A DNA stretch of 64,000 nucleotides, from assembly GCA_016711705.1 (NCBI GenBank), contig JADJSK010000002.1, positions 558,001-622,000 of the forward strand. Direction: 5' to 3'. Positions 26,901 to 34,973 of this stretch are shown here, in pieces. Both the position numbers and the translations under genes were made by a program. The DNA is from Candidatus Brachybacter algidus. GTDB taxonomy: Bacteria > Bacteroidota > Bacteroidia > Chitinophagales > Saprospiraceae. The notes under the pieces were generated by a model that was not told where the DNA came from, did no database searches, and saw only the letters and a program-made list of their open reading frames with translations. Position 1 is the stretch's first letter; each line of letters starts with the position of its first letter.

Positions 26901-29804
26901 TGTTATGATAGGGGGTTTTGTATCAGGCAATACCTGGAAAGTTCTTGTTGCAGTTGTGATATTTCCACATTCATCGAATGCAGTCCATCTATAAGTAATT
27001 GGATATCCTTGACATGCATTTACTATATATGGGTCAATAGATGGGGTAACAGTTGCTCCACTGCAATTATCCGTCGCTGTGAGCACTACTTGAACAGGAA
27101 GTGGATCACCACATGAAATATTTGCTATAGCAGGCGGAATAGAAATCACCGGCCCATCATTGTCAAATACGTTGATGATCTGGGTGCAGTTGCTGCTATT
27201 ACCACATACATCTGTCGCGGTATAAGTTCTACTGATCTGATATCTATTGACACATCCTAGACTTGTGATGACGTCCGGTGCAACAGTAATCGTTAAAGCA
27301 GATCCGCAATTGTCTGTAGCTACAATGCTATTTACATTGGCTGGAGGAACGTTCAAAGCGCAAGAAACTGTAACAGTGGCAGGGCAAGTAATTAAGGGTG
27401 CTATGTTGTCCGATACAGTAATTGTCTGATCGCAGCTAACACTGTATCCAGTAACATCCGTAGCAGTATAGGTTCTGGTGATCGTATAATTATTTTGGCA
27501 AGTTAAATTTGAAATTACATCAGAGGCTACTGTAACTGTGATATTTCCGCCACAACTTGCATTTATCGTAACGCTATTTATGTCCGGACTTGGAACTTCT
27601 GAAGCACAGCTAACAGCAAGTGCGCCAGGGCATGTGATCGTAAATTGTCCACCTCCTGATACCACTATGTATTGTATGCAGGTAGCTATATTGCCACATA
27701 CATCTGTGGCTTGATAAGTCCTTAACACTGTATAATGATTGGCATCAACATAATCTGTAATAGCGTCTTGGCCAACTGTCACCACTACCGCACCATCACA
27801 ATTGTCAGTGGCAATTATTGAATAGACATCAGCGTCAGGAATTTCCGATGGACAGGCAACCGTGATGTCGTCCGGACATGTCATCTCAGGATCTATATCG
27901 TCAAAAACGGTAATAGATTGTGTACAAGAAACTGAGTTGCCTTGTCCATCCGTGGCGGTATATGTTCTGACTATGCCAAAAGCATTTGCGCAATTACCTG
28001 GCGTAATGACATCGACTCCTACGGTCACAGCATATGATCCGCCACAAGAGGTAGTTACTACAACTGATTCAATATCCTGATCCGGAACTTCTGATGCACA
28101 ACTAACAGTGATTGCATCAGGGCAAGAGATAGCAAAAGTGACATCGCTGCTGACAGTAATAGTTTGTGTGCAATCAGATGTATTTCCGCCGGAATCAGTA
28201 GCATGATATGTTCTTAATATGGTATAGTTATCAATATCAATGACATCAGTAATCACATCTGCATCAACTGTAACTGTGACTGTTCCACCGCAATTATCTT
28301 CAGTAGAAATGGAGCCTGTATCCGCATCCGGGACATCGGCACTGCATCCCACTGTGACATCCTCAGGGCAAGTTATTGTCGGAGCATCCTCGTCTGAAAT
28401 GGTAATTGTCTGATCACAACTCACTGAATTGCCGGTTGCATCAGTCGCGGTATAGGTTCTGGTGATGGTATAACTATTGGCACAAGTTTGATTACTAATT
28501 ACGTCCGGTGAGAAAGTAATTGTAACACTTCCACCGCATCCTGCACTAGCAGTTACTTCTTCTGAGTTTGCCGGATTTACATCTCCTGCACAAGCGTATG
28601 AAATGTTGTCAGGACAAGAAATAGATAACCCACCCGTGCTATTCACAGTTATAACTTGAGTACAGTAACTGATATTACCACAAGCGTCTGTGGCAGCATA
28701 TTTTCTATAAATATTATAGTTGTTTGGATCAGTGATTGTCCCCGTGGAATCTGCGCTAACTGTGACTACTGGGATACCTCCGCAATTGTCCGAAGCAGTT
28801 ACTGATTCAACATCTGAGGATGGTAAGTGTCCTATACAAGCTATGGATATATTATTAGGGCAGGTAATGGTAGGGGCGATGCTGTCATTGACATATATGC
28901 TTTGGGTGCAAGTCGCAGCATTTCCACAAACATCAGATGCATTGTAAGTTCTTATGATAGAGAATTGGTTTGAACAGTCTCCATTGGTAATAACATCGGA
29001 AACAAAAATAACGTTTGCATCACCACCACATAATTCTGTGGCAACAACTTCATCCGGGTCGGCTTCAGGTACATCTCCTGCACATGCAAAGCTCAGACTA
29101 GGCGGGCATGTGACGATAGGTGGTTTGGAATGCGCACATACTGTTACTGATTCTGTGGAAACTGCACCTGCTGTTGAAAGGGCTCTTCCTTCCAGATTAC
29201 TATTCGTATGTAGGCTTATAGCACCATTTATAAGGGCATTTCCTTTGAATACTGAATTATCCAAAAGGGCAAATGCTCCATTGATCTGCCAGTAAATATT
29301 ACAAGCTTTGGCGCCATTGATTAAAGTAATGGTAGAATTGACGGTATTAGCGAAAGCTCCATTTACTTGAAATATGAAAATAGATGATTCGTCATCTGCG
29401 CCATCTAGCGTTAGATTGCCATTTAGCGTAGAAGCAGCTCCAGTGCAATAAACGCCGGGAAACAATATTTGATCATTGCCCAATGTGACTCCTATTACAT
29501 TGTTACATGTTCTTGTTGCAAGATCAGCATATGCCACACCGAGATCAGCGGCAGCTTGCACCGTAACAGGGTCAATAGTATGTATGCTACCGACAACTAT
29601 TCCCGGAGGAAAGCCATCCAATACACCGACATTTGTTCCGATATCTCCTGTAATGGTGGAGGTCCCTAAATTATGGAAATCTCCTGCGGAAGTGAAAATA
29701 GCAAAGTTATAAGCGGTACCCATTGGAGGTGCCTGGGCGTAGTTTGAAAAAGGGCATAGCAATGCCAGCGCAATAAATGCGCAATAGTTTTTAAAAAATT
29801 TCAT
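23997..29804 (-). CDS. Giant T9SS surface protein: ice-binding-like domain plus 18 HYR-type repeats
   Basis: 1935 residues in one unbroken frame. Signal peptide residues 1-24 (ending SNYAQ). Residues about 28-225 form a DUF3494/ice-binding-like beta-solenoid (TAYNFAIFTSAGDFHNLGTS, TITGDIGTN, DQILFPGVYCTGAASTLNG, SIFIFQVNGAF, NIYWQINGAF). Then 18 HYR-type repeats of about 75-100 residues, each with TCP-like entry, a Cys in the ATDNCGG loop and an RTYTATD-CGN exit, to about residue 1690. A PKD/SprB-like module follows (GGQGPFTYEWELVNCDG). T9SS tail: ISIFPNPAIDVFQV ... LMKKVMIIHK. DUF3494 domains bind ice in some species but serve as adhesin tips in others, so cell-surface adhesion is the best guess. 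Own terminator at 23938; AraC-type regulator upstream on the same strand. Confidence 0.9.
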   Translation of the reverse strand: MKFFKNYCAFIALALLCPFSNYAQAPPMGTAYNFAIFTSAGDFHNLGTSTITGDIGTNVGVLDGFPPGIVVGSIHTIDPVTVQAAADLGVAYADLATRTCNNVIGVTLGNDQILFPGVYCTGAASTLNGNLTLDGADDESSIFIFQVNGAFANTVNSTITLINGAKACNIYWQINGAFALLDNSVFKGNALINGAISLHTNSNLEGRALSTAGAVSTESVTVCAHSKPPIVTCPPSLSFACAGDVPEADPDEVVATELCGGDANVIFVSDVITNGDCSNQFSIIRTYNASDVCGNAATCTQSIYVNDSIAPTITCPNNISIACIGHLPSSDVESVTASDNCGGIPVVTVSADSTGTITDPNNYNIYRKYAATDACGNISYCTQVITVNSTGGLSISCPDNISYACAGDVNPANSEEVTASAGCGGSVTITFSPDVISNQTCANSYTITRTYTATDATGNSVSCDQTITISDEDAPTITCPEDVTVGCSADVPDADTGSISTEDNCGGTVTVTVDADVITDVIDIDNYTILRTYHATDSGGNTSDCTQTITVSSDVTFAISCPDAITVSCASEVPDQDIESVVVTTSCGGSYAVTVGVDVITPGNCANAFGIVRTYTATDGQGNSVSCTQSITVFDDIDPEMTCPDDITVACPSEIPDADVYSIIATDNCDGAVVVTVGQDAITDYVDANHYTVLRTYQATDVCGNIATCIQYIVVSGGGQFTITCPGALAVSCASEVPSPDINSVTINASCGGNITVTVASDVISNLTCQNNYTITRTYTATDVTGYSVSCDQTITVSDNIAPLITCPATVTVSCALNVPPANVNSIVATDNCGSALTITVAPDVITSLGCVNRYQISRTYTATDVCGNSSNCTQIINVFDNDGPVISIPPAIANISCGDPLPVQVVLTATDNCSGATVTPSIDPYIVNACQGYPITYRWTAFDECGNITTATRTFQVLPDTKPPIITPINPNLISGTTNVNCQNSNPNWNPFPYTVADVSAVDVCSNVSVSYKKELLATGECGVDDFISKWLLTWTATDDCGNAGVFTVTLNIVDVTPPVFDSLPMATMSVDCSNIPAASIITATDECGDAFVTMSEKIIQGDCTGNYTIERTYKASTGDCDYKNYFTQIIHVIDNTPPVISFNNYPGNNYQNGDTVDIDCEYLSALQLNAANVTVSDFCSTALAQFDMNYNYAENCASSGFLYNVRAVWTAKDDCGNVGEFVLNYKVSDHTPPQLSNIPANICASQIPSIPTNIIATDNCGSVKIAFNETLPVMCENNLLVQRTWTATDDCGNIARDSQLIIIKGSTSNLSFIVNIIEFKDKPDSSEIFFESIIGHESGMPNITAENIIISNSCLDENKVEIETKLINSGDCIVDGYMYEVQLTITVTDICGNSATLTYFVKMTDTTPPSIDAPAFVKMKCGESVPYPQVTDNSNGALTVSFVDKKPIITLCINESPFERMWTASDNCGNTSNFMQIVTIVDDQGPVLTGIPKDDCGSATIPPVVTARDACSGLDYPVTFTETEGNTDCGKVIIRTWTATDNCGNISIDAQRIFNRDLIAPVIKVTNPDLIKLQNGGTFELACDVEKIPNMLAYYGVNAVSASDNCGGYVDLKLETKLLDEGNCKADGYIAKYLYIWTAIDPCGNESTFELTGKFIDNTAPVFENIPQDITLYCNDVMPEFKTINATDCYLDNMTKQQILVQTVDNSTAYNRIWTATDLCGNTSTAIQIITIKGSGHSCNINLPEGPISCASIDNIITSTITGGQGPFTYEWELVNCDGYISGGQGTDNIKVVNGYTVVNISLKVTDAKGCVSYCTASFDCVEGNDVVGDLIKGHEIIQSVTANKTTLNATISIFPNPAIDVFQVTAESYTGEYVVVQVIDILGKIIKSEVLKEMPYKGIEINLHDQAEGIYLVNILKSGHEPLMKKVMIIHK

Positions 29805-30061
29805 GTAGTAGGTTTAAAAAATAGTTAAATACTAAAGATTAAATCTACACCAAATTATATTTGATGCTGTTACACAAAGAAATTTATTAGTTACACAATT
29901 AACAGATGTGGTTAATTCGTATATCTTATTGATAATAAGAATGTTACTGTGAATCGCTTTTGAGATACAATAATGATAGACGAAATTATTTAAAATTTCG
30001 ATAAATTGGCAAAAATCATAAAATGCAATAGTATATATTGCCAAATTGAATAAATAAAAAT

Positions 30062-30622
30062 TTAAATATCCTCTAAATTTCCGTTGCGTTTTTGTTTTAG
30101 TTGCTTGAAAAAGCTGGGAGAAAGGCCGGTAACTTTTTTGAATTGATTTGAAAGATGGGCGACGCTGCTGTAATTTAATTTATACGAAATTTCTGTTAAA
30201 CTCAGCTCATTATATAATAATAACTCTTTAACCCTGTCTATTTTATTAAGGATGATAAATTGCTGAATGGTGATTCCTTTTACCTCCATAAATAAGTTAG
30301 AAAGATAGGTGTAATTGTAGTTGAGCTTTTCACTGATGTATTCAGAATAATTTACTTTTGGAACTTCGTCAGAATAATGGATCATCTCTGTGATGGCGTT
30401 TATTATTTTCTCATTTAGAATACTTCGGTTGTCATCTAAAAGTTCAAGTCCCGACATCAATAGATTCTTACCTAGTTCCGCTCTTTGGCTTTCAGTAATG
30501 TCTTCCAGCACTTCAACTACACCAAGTTCTACACAGACATATTTCAGACCTAGCTTGTGAAGTTCTTCCTTCACCATCATCTTGCATCTCAGGCTCACCA
30601 TGTACTTGATGTACAGCTTCAT
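30062..30622 (-). CDS. AraC-family transcription regulator (short type)
   Basis: 186 residues. The C-terminal 100 hold two helix-turn-helix units of AraC/XylS: YTYLSNLFMEVKGITIQQFI and LSLTEISYKLNYSSVAHLSN, then QFKKVTGLSPSFFKQLKQ. The N-terminal 80 residues are a small domain with EELHKLGLKYVCVELGVVEV, as in the short Bacteroidota regulators that lack a cupin sensor. Located 258 bp upstream of the giant surface protein gene on the same strand; regulation of that gene is possible but unproven. Confidence 0.85.
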   Translation of the reverse strand: MKLYIKYMVSLRCKMMVKEELHKLGLKYVCVELGVVEVLEDITESQRAELGKNLLMSGLELLDDNRSILNEKIINAITEMIHYSDEVPKVNYSEYISEKLNYNYTYLSNLFMEVKGITIQQFIILNKIDRVKELLLYNELSLTEISYKLNYSSVAHLSNQFKKVTGLSPSFFKQLKQKRNGNLEDI

Positions 30623-31304
30623 TTAATGGTTATTTTAAGAATAATGTTTACACAAAAAAAAATAAGAAGAGAAGGCACTAAAGGAATATTTAGGTTTTTA
30701 AAACCTCCATATTGTAATTAGACTCATTTGGATAAAGTCTGGAAAGTAAAACTAAGTGTATTTAGTTGGGAAATAATGACCGGTTTTTTAATATAAAATT
30801 ATTTAAGTCATAGGAATTTGTCTGAAAGTGAGGCAGGGCGTTATAAAATAGTTTGCAATTGGTTATAGGGTTCATAAAGAACTTTGGTCTGGAATTGGTG
30901 GAGGTTTAAAGTGAATATGGTATCGCATAGGTTCACTGAGCTTTTTGGTTACATATTAATAATACTAATTTATTAATTATCTGGTATTTGATTGTTATTG
31001 GTGATTATTTTGAGGTTCACAGGGTGATTTGACTGGAGTCAAATGGTGTACAGATTAAAGAGAGTAGTAATGCCAATTTAATATTTGCCAGCGAAAATGA
31101 TGTTTATAAAATTCAAATCAGCGGCAGAACATTATTCGTGCATTCGTGGCAAAACATTTAATTTTGCTGGAGCAAGCCATTGCCACGAATGCACGAATTT
31201 TTAGGATTGTGTCTTAGACATTAATTTCCTGACATTGGACTGCAAATTGAGATTTTTAGAGATTTACAGATGGATGATAATCATAAATAAAGGGCATTTT
31301 ATTA
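30623..31304. other. Intergenic region, no gene
   Basis: 682 bases with no credible coding frame. The first part should hold the AraC-type gene's promoter. The only distinct structure is the inverted repeat at 31134-31198. Confidence 0.6.
31134..31198. repeat. Inverted repeat with 18-bp perfect arms
   Basis: ATTCGTGCATTCGTGGCA at 31134-31151 and its exact complement at 31181-31198, loop of 29 bases. The arms contain an internal direct repeat of ATTCGTG. It may be a dispersed repeat element; it is too far from the ends of the flanking genes to be a simple terminator. Confidence 0.85.
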
Positions 31305-31670
31305 CTATATAAAGAAGTCTTCATCCAATTGTTTGATTTCTAAGGTTGATTTAATTTGAACTCCAACATTATATTCATGCATTAGATCAACTAATCTACT
31401 TCCATCTATTAACTTTATTTTGTGATGTGCATTTTTTGCTTTTTCAATTGCACCTTGGTCAAATACAGATGTAGTAACAAATACGCCCTTATTTGTATCT
31501 CCACTCATCGCTCCTATAAAATTCCTTATATCCTTTTCTCTTACCTTATTTTCATTGAATCTTTTTGCTTGAATGTAAATTTTATCTAATCCAAGTTTGT
31601 CTTCATTAATAATACCGTCTATTCCACCATCACCTGATTTTGGGGTTTCTTGGAATTCCCCATAACCCAT
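31305..31670 (-). CDS. Mrr-type restriction endonuclease, catalytic part (frameshifted from N-part)
   Basis: Mrr_cat domain of the PD-(D/E)xK superfamily: PYYFEKVVLILLKKMGYGEF (upstream of the first Met, 31671-31730), then TPKSGDGGIDGII with the catalytic Asp in GGIDG and IYIQAKRF with the QxK motif, then GVFVTTSVFDQGAIEKA. Mrr cleaves modified foreign DNA as a type IV restriction enzyme. The reading upstream of Met 31670 is open back to about 31805 (NATPQDLIDEGFNQIESEI), where it joins the N-terminal piece after one indel in an A-run. The active-site residues are intact. Confidence 0.85.
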   Translation of the reverse strand: MGYGEFQETPKSGDGGIDGIINEDKLGLDKIYIQAKRFNENKVREKDIRNFIGAMSGDTNKGVFVTTSVFDQGAIEKAKNAHHKIKLIDGSRLVDLMHEYNVGVQIKSTLEIKQLDEDFFI

Positions 31671-31783
31671 TTTCTTTAACAGAATTAAAACAACTTTTTC
31701 AAAATAATATGGATCAATCGTTTTTAATTTTTCAAGTAATTCGTTTTTAATTTCAGATTCGATTTGATTAAATCCTTCATCAA

Positions 31784-32185
31784 TTAGGTCTTGTGGTGTT
31801 GCATTTTTAATTCATCAGGATTAATATGATCTAATTTATTCTTACTATTTTCATTAGCATAAAATTCAAGCATATTTGAACCACCCTCTACATCTTTTAA
31901 AGTTAAACTTGACTTTTGATTTAAGCCTTTATCAGTGATTTTGACATGCCCTCTTGAAGGAAAAGAAACATATCCTCCCTTTTTTAAATATGATTTACCC
32001 CAATTAATTCTATTATTAATGAGGATGTCGCCCGATTTAGTTTTTTCAGTTAGGAGGTCATCAGACAAATTAGAATAGTATTTTTCTATTACCATTCTTT
32101 GCAGTTCTTGAGTATGAATAGTTTCGCCGTTACTTAAAATTTCAAGTATTGGTTTAAATGTCTCATGAAATTTTGGAATTTCCAT
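31784..32185 (-). CDS. Mrr N-terminal winged-helix domain part
   Basis: 133 residues; the first 85 are the Mrr_N DNA-binding domain: MEIPKFHETFKPILEILSNG, INNRINWGKSYLKKGGYVSF and SRGHVKITDKGL. Frame leaves the gene after DELKM because a base is missing from an A-run near 31805; joined to the catalytic part it makes about 294 residues, the usual Mrr length. A functional enzyme would need the frame restored. No other restriction or defence gene is next to it. Confidence 0.85.
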   Translation of the reverse strand: MEIPKFHETFKPILEILSNGETIHTQELQRMVIEKYYSNLSDDLLTEKTKSGDILINNRINWGKSYLKKGGYVSFPSRGHVKITDKGLNQKSSLTLKDVEGGSNMLEFYANENSKNKLDHINPDELKMQHHKT

Positions 32186-32207
32186 TGATTATTTAGTATT
32201 TTGTGAT

Positions 32208-32915
32208 TTACAACTCCTTCACCATCACTTCCTTATACCATACCGTATTTCCATGATCCTGTATACATATGTGACCTTTCTTGAATGCCCCAAAACCCGG
32301 CCATTGCTTGAATTTACTATTGGCGATCAATTCTTTCCAGGCATCGTCCCACATAGTAGTTTGAACTACAGCTGTGCCATTGAGTTTGAAAGTAAGCGAA
32401 CCATGATCACAGATGATCTCGGCATGATTCCATTCGCCAACAGGTTTAACTGTCTTTGTGGAGCAAGAGATCAGGTCGTATAAGTCACCGGCATGATGTT
32501 TGAATATCTTACCATCGGGATGGCCGTCATTGTCCAATACTTGCATTTCAGGACCTGTTTCATATGAAGCCTTATATTTCACAGAGTCATCTTGAACATA
32601 AAACATGACGCCACTATTGCCATTTTTTGAGATCTTCCAGTCATATTTTAAATGAAAGTTTTCATACTCCTTATCAGTTACTATGTCACCACCTTCCTTG
32701 ATCTTCCAATCTGCTTTAGCCAAAGTATCCAAATATAACTCACCATCTTTGACTTTCCAGGCAGAGCCAACAGCGCCACCTCCATATTTATGCCAGCCTG
32801 CGGTAGTCTTACCGTCAAAAAGTTTAGTCCAGCCTTTTTCATTTTCTTGCATAGCGCAACTTATTAATGTGATGAGTAAGAGGGTGGGGAAGAGAATAGT
32901 TAGTTTGTTATGCAT
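32208..32915 (-). CDS. DUF1080 lipoprotein (3-keto-disaccharide hydrolase family)
   Basis: 235 residues. Signal peptide with lipobox (LLITLISC-AMQ). DUF1080 domain over residues 27-235: GWTKLFDGKTTAGWHKYGG, then YENFHLKYDWKISKNGNSGV and GPEMQVLDNDGHPD, then QDHGNTVWYKEVMVKEL. Concanavalin-like fold; characterised relatives hydrolyse 3-keto-glycosides. Together with the TIM-barrel isomerase 92 bp upstream it fits the 3-keto-sugar degradation theme common in Bacteroidota. It acts outside the cytoplasm. The substrate is not shown by the sequence. Confidence 0.9.
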   Translation of the reverse strand: MHNKLTILFPTLLLITLISCAMQENEKGWTKLFDGKTTAGWHKYGGGAVGSAWKVKDGELYLDTLAKADWKIKEGGDIVTDKEYENFHLKYDWKISKNGNSGVMFYVQDDSVKYKASYETGPEMQVLDNDGHPDGKIFKHHAGDLYDLISCSTKTVKPVGEWNHAEIICDHGSLTFKLNGTAVVQTTMWDDAWKELIANSKFKQWPGFGAFKKGHICIQDHGNTVWYKEVMVKEL

Positions 32916-32952
32916 GTTATCTGGTTTTTTTAATTATAGTTTGGTTGAAAAA

Positions 32953-32989
32953 GACTCCCCCTAGCCCCCGCTGAGAGAGGGGGAAAGTC
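32953..32989. repeat. GC-rich hairpin between isomerase and DUF1080 genes
   Basis: GACTCCCCC at 32953-32961 pairs with GGGGG-AA-AGTC at 32979-32989. The surrounding CCCCCTAGCCCCCGCTGAG is much richer in GC than its neighbourhood. It could lower readthrough from the isomerase gene into the DUF1080 gene, or be a dispersed repeat. Confidence 0.5.
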
Positions 32990-33007
32990 ACCGCGGCTCG
33001 GGTAGAG

Positions 33008-34069
33008 TTAATCTAAGCCAAGGATTTTTCTATTCATTTTTTCGTCAGTACCCGAAGAAGCAAAGTCGTCGAATGCCTTGTCAGTGACAGGAATTATGTG
33101 ATTTTTAATAAATTCAGCGCCTTCTTTCGCACCTACTTCCGGATGTTTGATGCAACATTCCCATTCCATAATCGCCCATCCGGCAAAATCGTATTGTGTT
33201 AGTTTGCTGAAGATCGTTTTGAAATCTACCTGGCCATCACCCGGTGATCTGTATCTTCCTGCCCTGTTTAGCCAACTTTGATAGCCTCCGAAAGTGCCTT
33301 GCTTTCCTGTTGGATTAAATTCTGCATCCTTCACATGAAATGCCTTTATTCTTTCGTGATAGAAATCTATGTACTGAATATAATCCAATTGCTGAAGTAC
33401 AAAGTGCGACGGATCATATAATAAGCAAGCTCTTGGATGATCATTAACTTCTTTGAGAAACATCTCATAGGTGATGCCATCAAATAGGTCTTCACCCGGA
33501 TGGATCTCATAACAAACATCTATACCATGGTCCTCATAATAGTCCAGAATCGGTTTCCATCGTTTACCCAATTCCTTAAATCCTTCTTCTACCAACCCTG
33601 CTGGCCTTTGTGGCCAGGGGTGGAAGGTATGCCATAGGAGAGATCCACTAAAAGTAGGCACAGCATTCAGACCTAAATTCTGAGAAGCTTTGGCTGCATA
33701 TTTCAATTGTTGGACGGCCCACGCTTGTCTTTCTATAGGTTTATTTTTTAATTCTGCTGGTGCAAATCCTTCAAATAAAGCATCATAAGCAGGATGAACC
33801 GCGACGAGTTGCCCTTGAAGATGGGTTGAAAGTTCGGAGATTTCCATATTGTATTCGCCAACTATTCCTTTAATTTCATCAGCATAGTCTTTGCTTTTGG
33901 CAGCTTCTTCAAGATCTATTAGACGGAGATCCCATGTTGGAATCTGTACTGCTTTGAAACCTAATGATTCTGCCCATTGACAAATGGATCTCAAATCATT
34001 GAACGGTGGCGCATCACTCATGAATTGAGCAAGGAAAATTCCGGGACCTTTAATGGTACGCATATGCAA
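33008..34069 (-). CDS. Sugar phosphate isomerase/epimerase (xylose isomerase-like TIM barrel)
   Basis: 353 residues, cytoplasmic. AP-endonuclease-2/IolE-type TIM barrel: GPGIFLAQFMSDAPPFNDL, SLGFKAVQIPTWDLRLIDLE, then metal ligands in DVCYEIHPGEDLFDGITYE, CLLYDPSHFVLQQLDYIQYI, AFHVKDAEFNP and the final WAIMEWECCIKHPE. These Glu, His and Asp residues match the divalent-metal site. Relatives act on keto-inositols or 3-keto-sugars. Lies upstream of the DUF1080 gene in the same direction. Confidence 0.9.
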   Translation of the reverse strand: MHMRTIKGPGIFLAQFMSDAPPFNDLRSICQWAESLGFKAVQIPTWDLRLIDLEEAAKSKDYADEIKGIVGEYNMEISELSTHLQGQLVAVHPAYDALFEGFAPAELKNKPIERQAWAVQQLKYAAKASQNLGLNAVPTFSGSLLWHTFHPWPQRPAGLVEEGFKELGKRWKPILDYYEDHGIDVCYEIHPGEDLFDGITYEMFLKEVNDHPRACLLYDPSHFVLQQLDYIQYIDFYHERIKAFHVKDAEFNPTGKQGTFGGYQSWLNRAGRYRSPGDGQVDFKTIFSKLTQYDFAGWAIMEWECCIKHPEVGAKEGAEFIKNHIIPVTDKAFDDFASSGTDEKMNRKILGLD

Positions 34070-34266
34070 ATGATGAATGGTAAATTATAAATTATAATAA
34101 TAAATGAAGATAGGAAAGAATTGGTAATTGAAAATGAATAATTGACTGGAAAAATTATGAACTTCATACTTATTGACAGCTAATCCTGATAGTTCGGTTA
34201 AGATAAAAGTAGAGAAACCTAATGCGTAATTACTGATTCTATTCTATGTGAAGAGTTGGTTGAAAT

Positions 34267-34797
34267 CTATCTCAACTTAGCCAAATAATCTGGTTTAGTA
34301 ATCTTATAAACTAGACTTTCAGCTTGACCTTCCACATCATTAAGTTTATCAAAAAGGACCATTTCGCACTTTTCCAATACTTTAATTGATGCTAAGTGAC
34401 CTGGCCTTACAATGGCAAATATTTCTTCTGTATTAAGCTGATCAAATCCAAATTCTATTGCCGCAAATGATAATTCAGTAGCATATCCTTTTCCCCAGGA
34501 TTTTGCATCAAATCTATACCCAAGATTTAACTTAACTTCTTCACCATATAATCTATCAGAAAGACCGCCAACTCCCATGACTTGATCCGGATTATCTATC
34601 TCCCTGATAATCCATGCACTATAACCTGGATCCTTCCATTTATTTATCATTTCCTCAAATACTTTTTTTGCTTTCGCAAGGTCCATCGGGCCGGCCGGAT
34701 TAAATAAATTAGTCTGAGGATCTGATTGTATCTCATAGAATCTATTGAAATCGGATTCAGTTGGTTTATCTAAAATTAATCTTTTGGTTCTCAGCAT
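34267..34797 (-). CDS. GNAT N-acetyltransferase (RimJ/RimL type)
   Basis: 176 residues covering one GNAT fold: LRTKRLILDKPTESDFNRFY at the start, GVGGLSDRLYGEEVKLNLGY (beta4), FDAKSWGKGYATELSFAAIE with the acetyl-CoA-binding R/Q-x2-G-x-G/A pattern as WGKGYA, and AIVRPGHLASIKVLEKCEM. Substrate unknown; ribosomal-protein or small-molecule amines are typical. Single gene. Confidence 0.9.
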   Translation of the reverse strand: MLRTKRLILDKPTESDFNRFYEIQSDPQTNLFNPAGPMDLAKAKKVFEEMINKWKDPGYSAWIIREIDNPDQVMGVGGLSDRLYGEEVKLNLGYRFDAKSWGKGYATELSFAAIEFGFDQLNTEEIFAIVRPGHLASIKVLEKCEMVLFDKLNDVEGQAESLVYKITKPDYLAKLR

Positions 34798-34973
34798 TTA
34801 ATATTGTTATAATATTTAAAATTATATGAAAATATCAAACTACAAGATATTTTTTGAAACTTCGGTGCAATTAAATTTATGTTAATCAATTGATATCACT
34901 CAACTTAAAGCTAGAAATGAGAAGTTTGTCCATACATTGAATCGAAGGTGCGAGAATTCTGATAATTGAGAAT

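Noticed and set aside
24826..29712. Many plus-strand frames of 60-113 codons opposite the giant surface-protein gene
   Set aside because: They recur at the repeat period and read as the reverse strand of HYR modules; shadows of the real gene.
31305..32185. Defence island around mrr
   Set aside because: Neighbours are an AraC-type regulator and sugar-metabolism genes; no methylase, helicase, toxin or phage gene is near.
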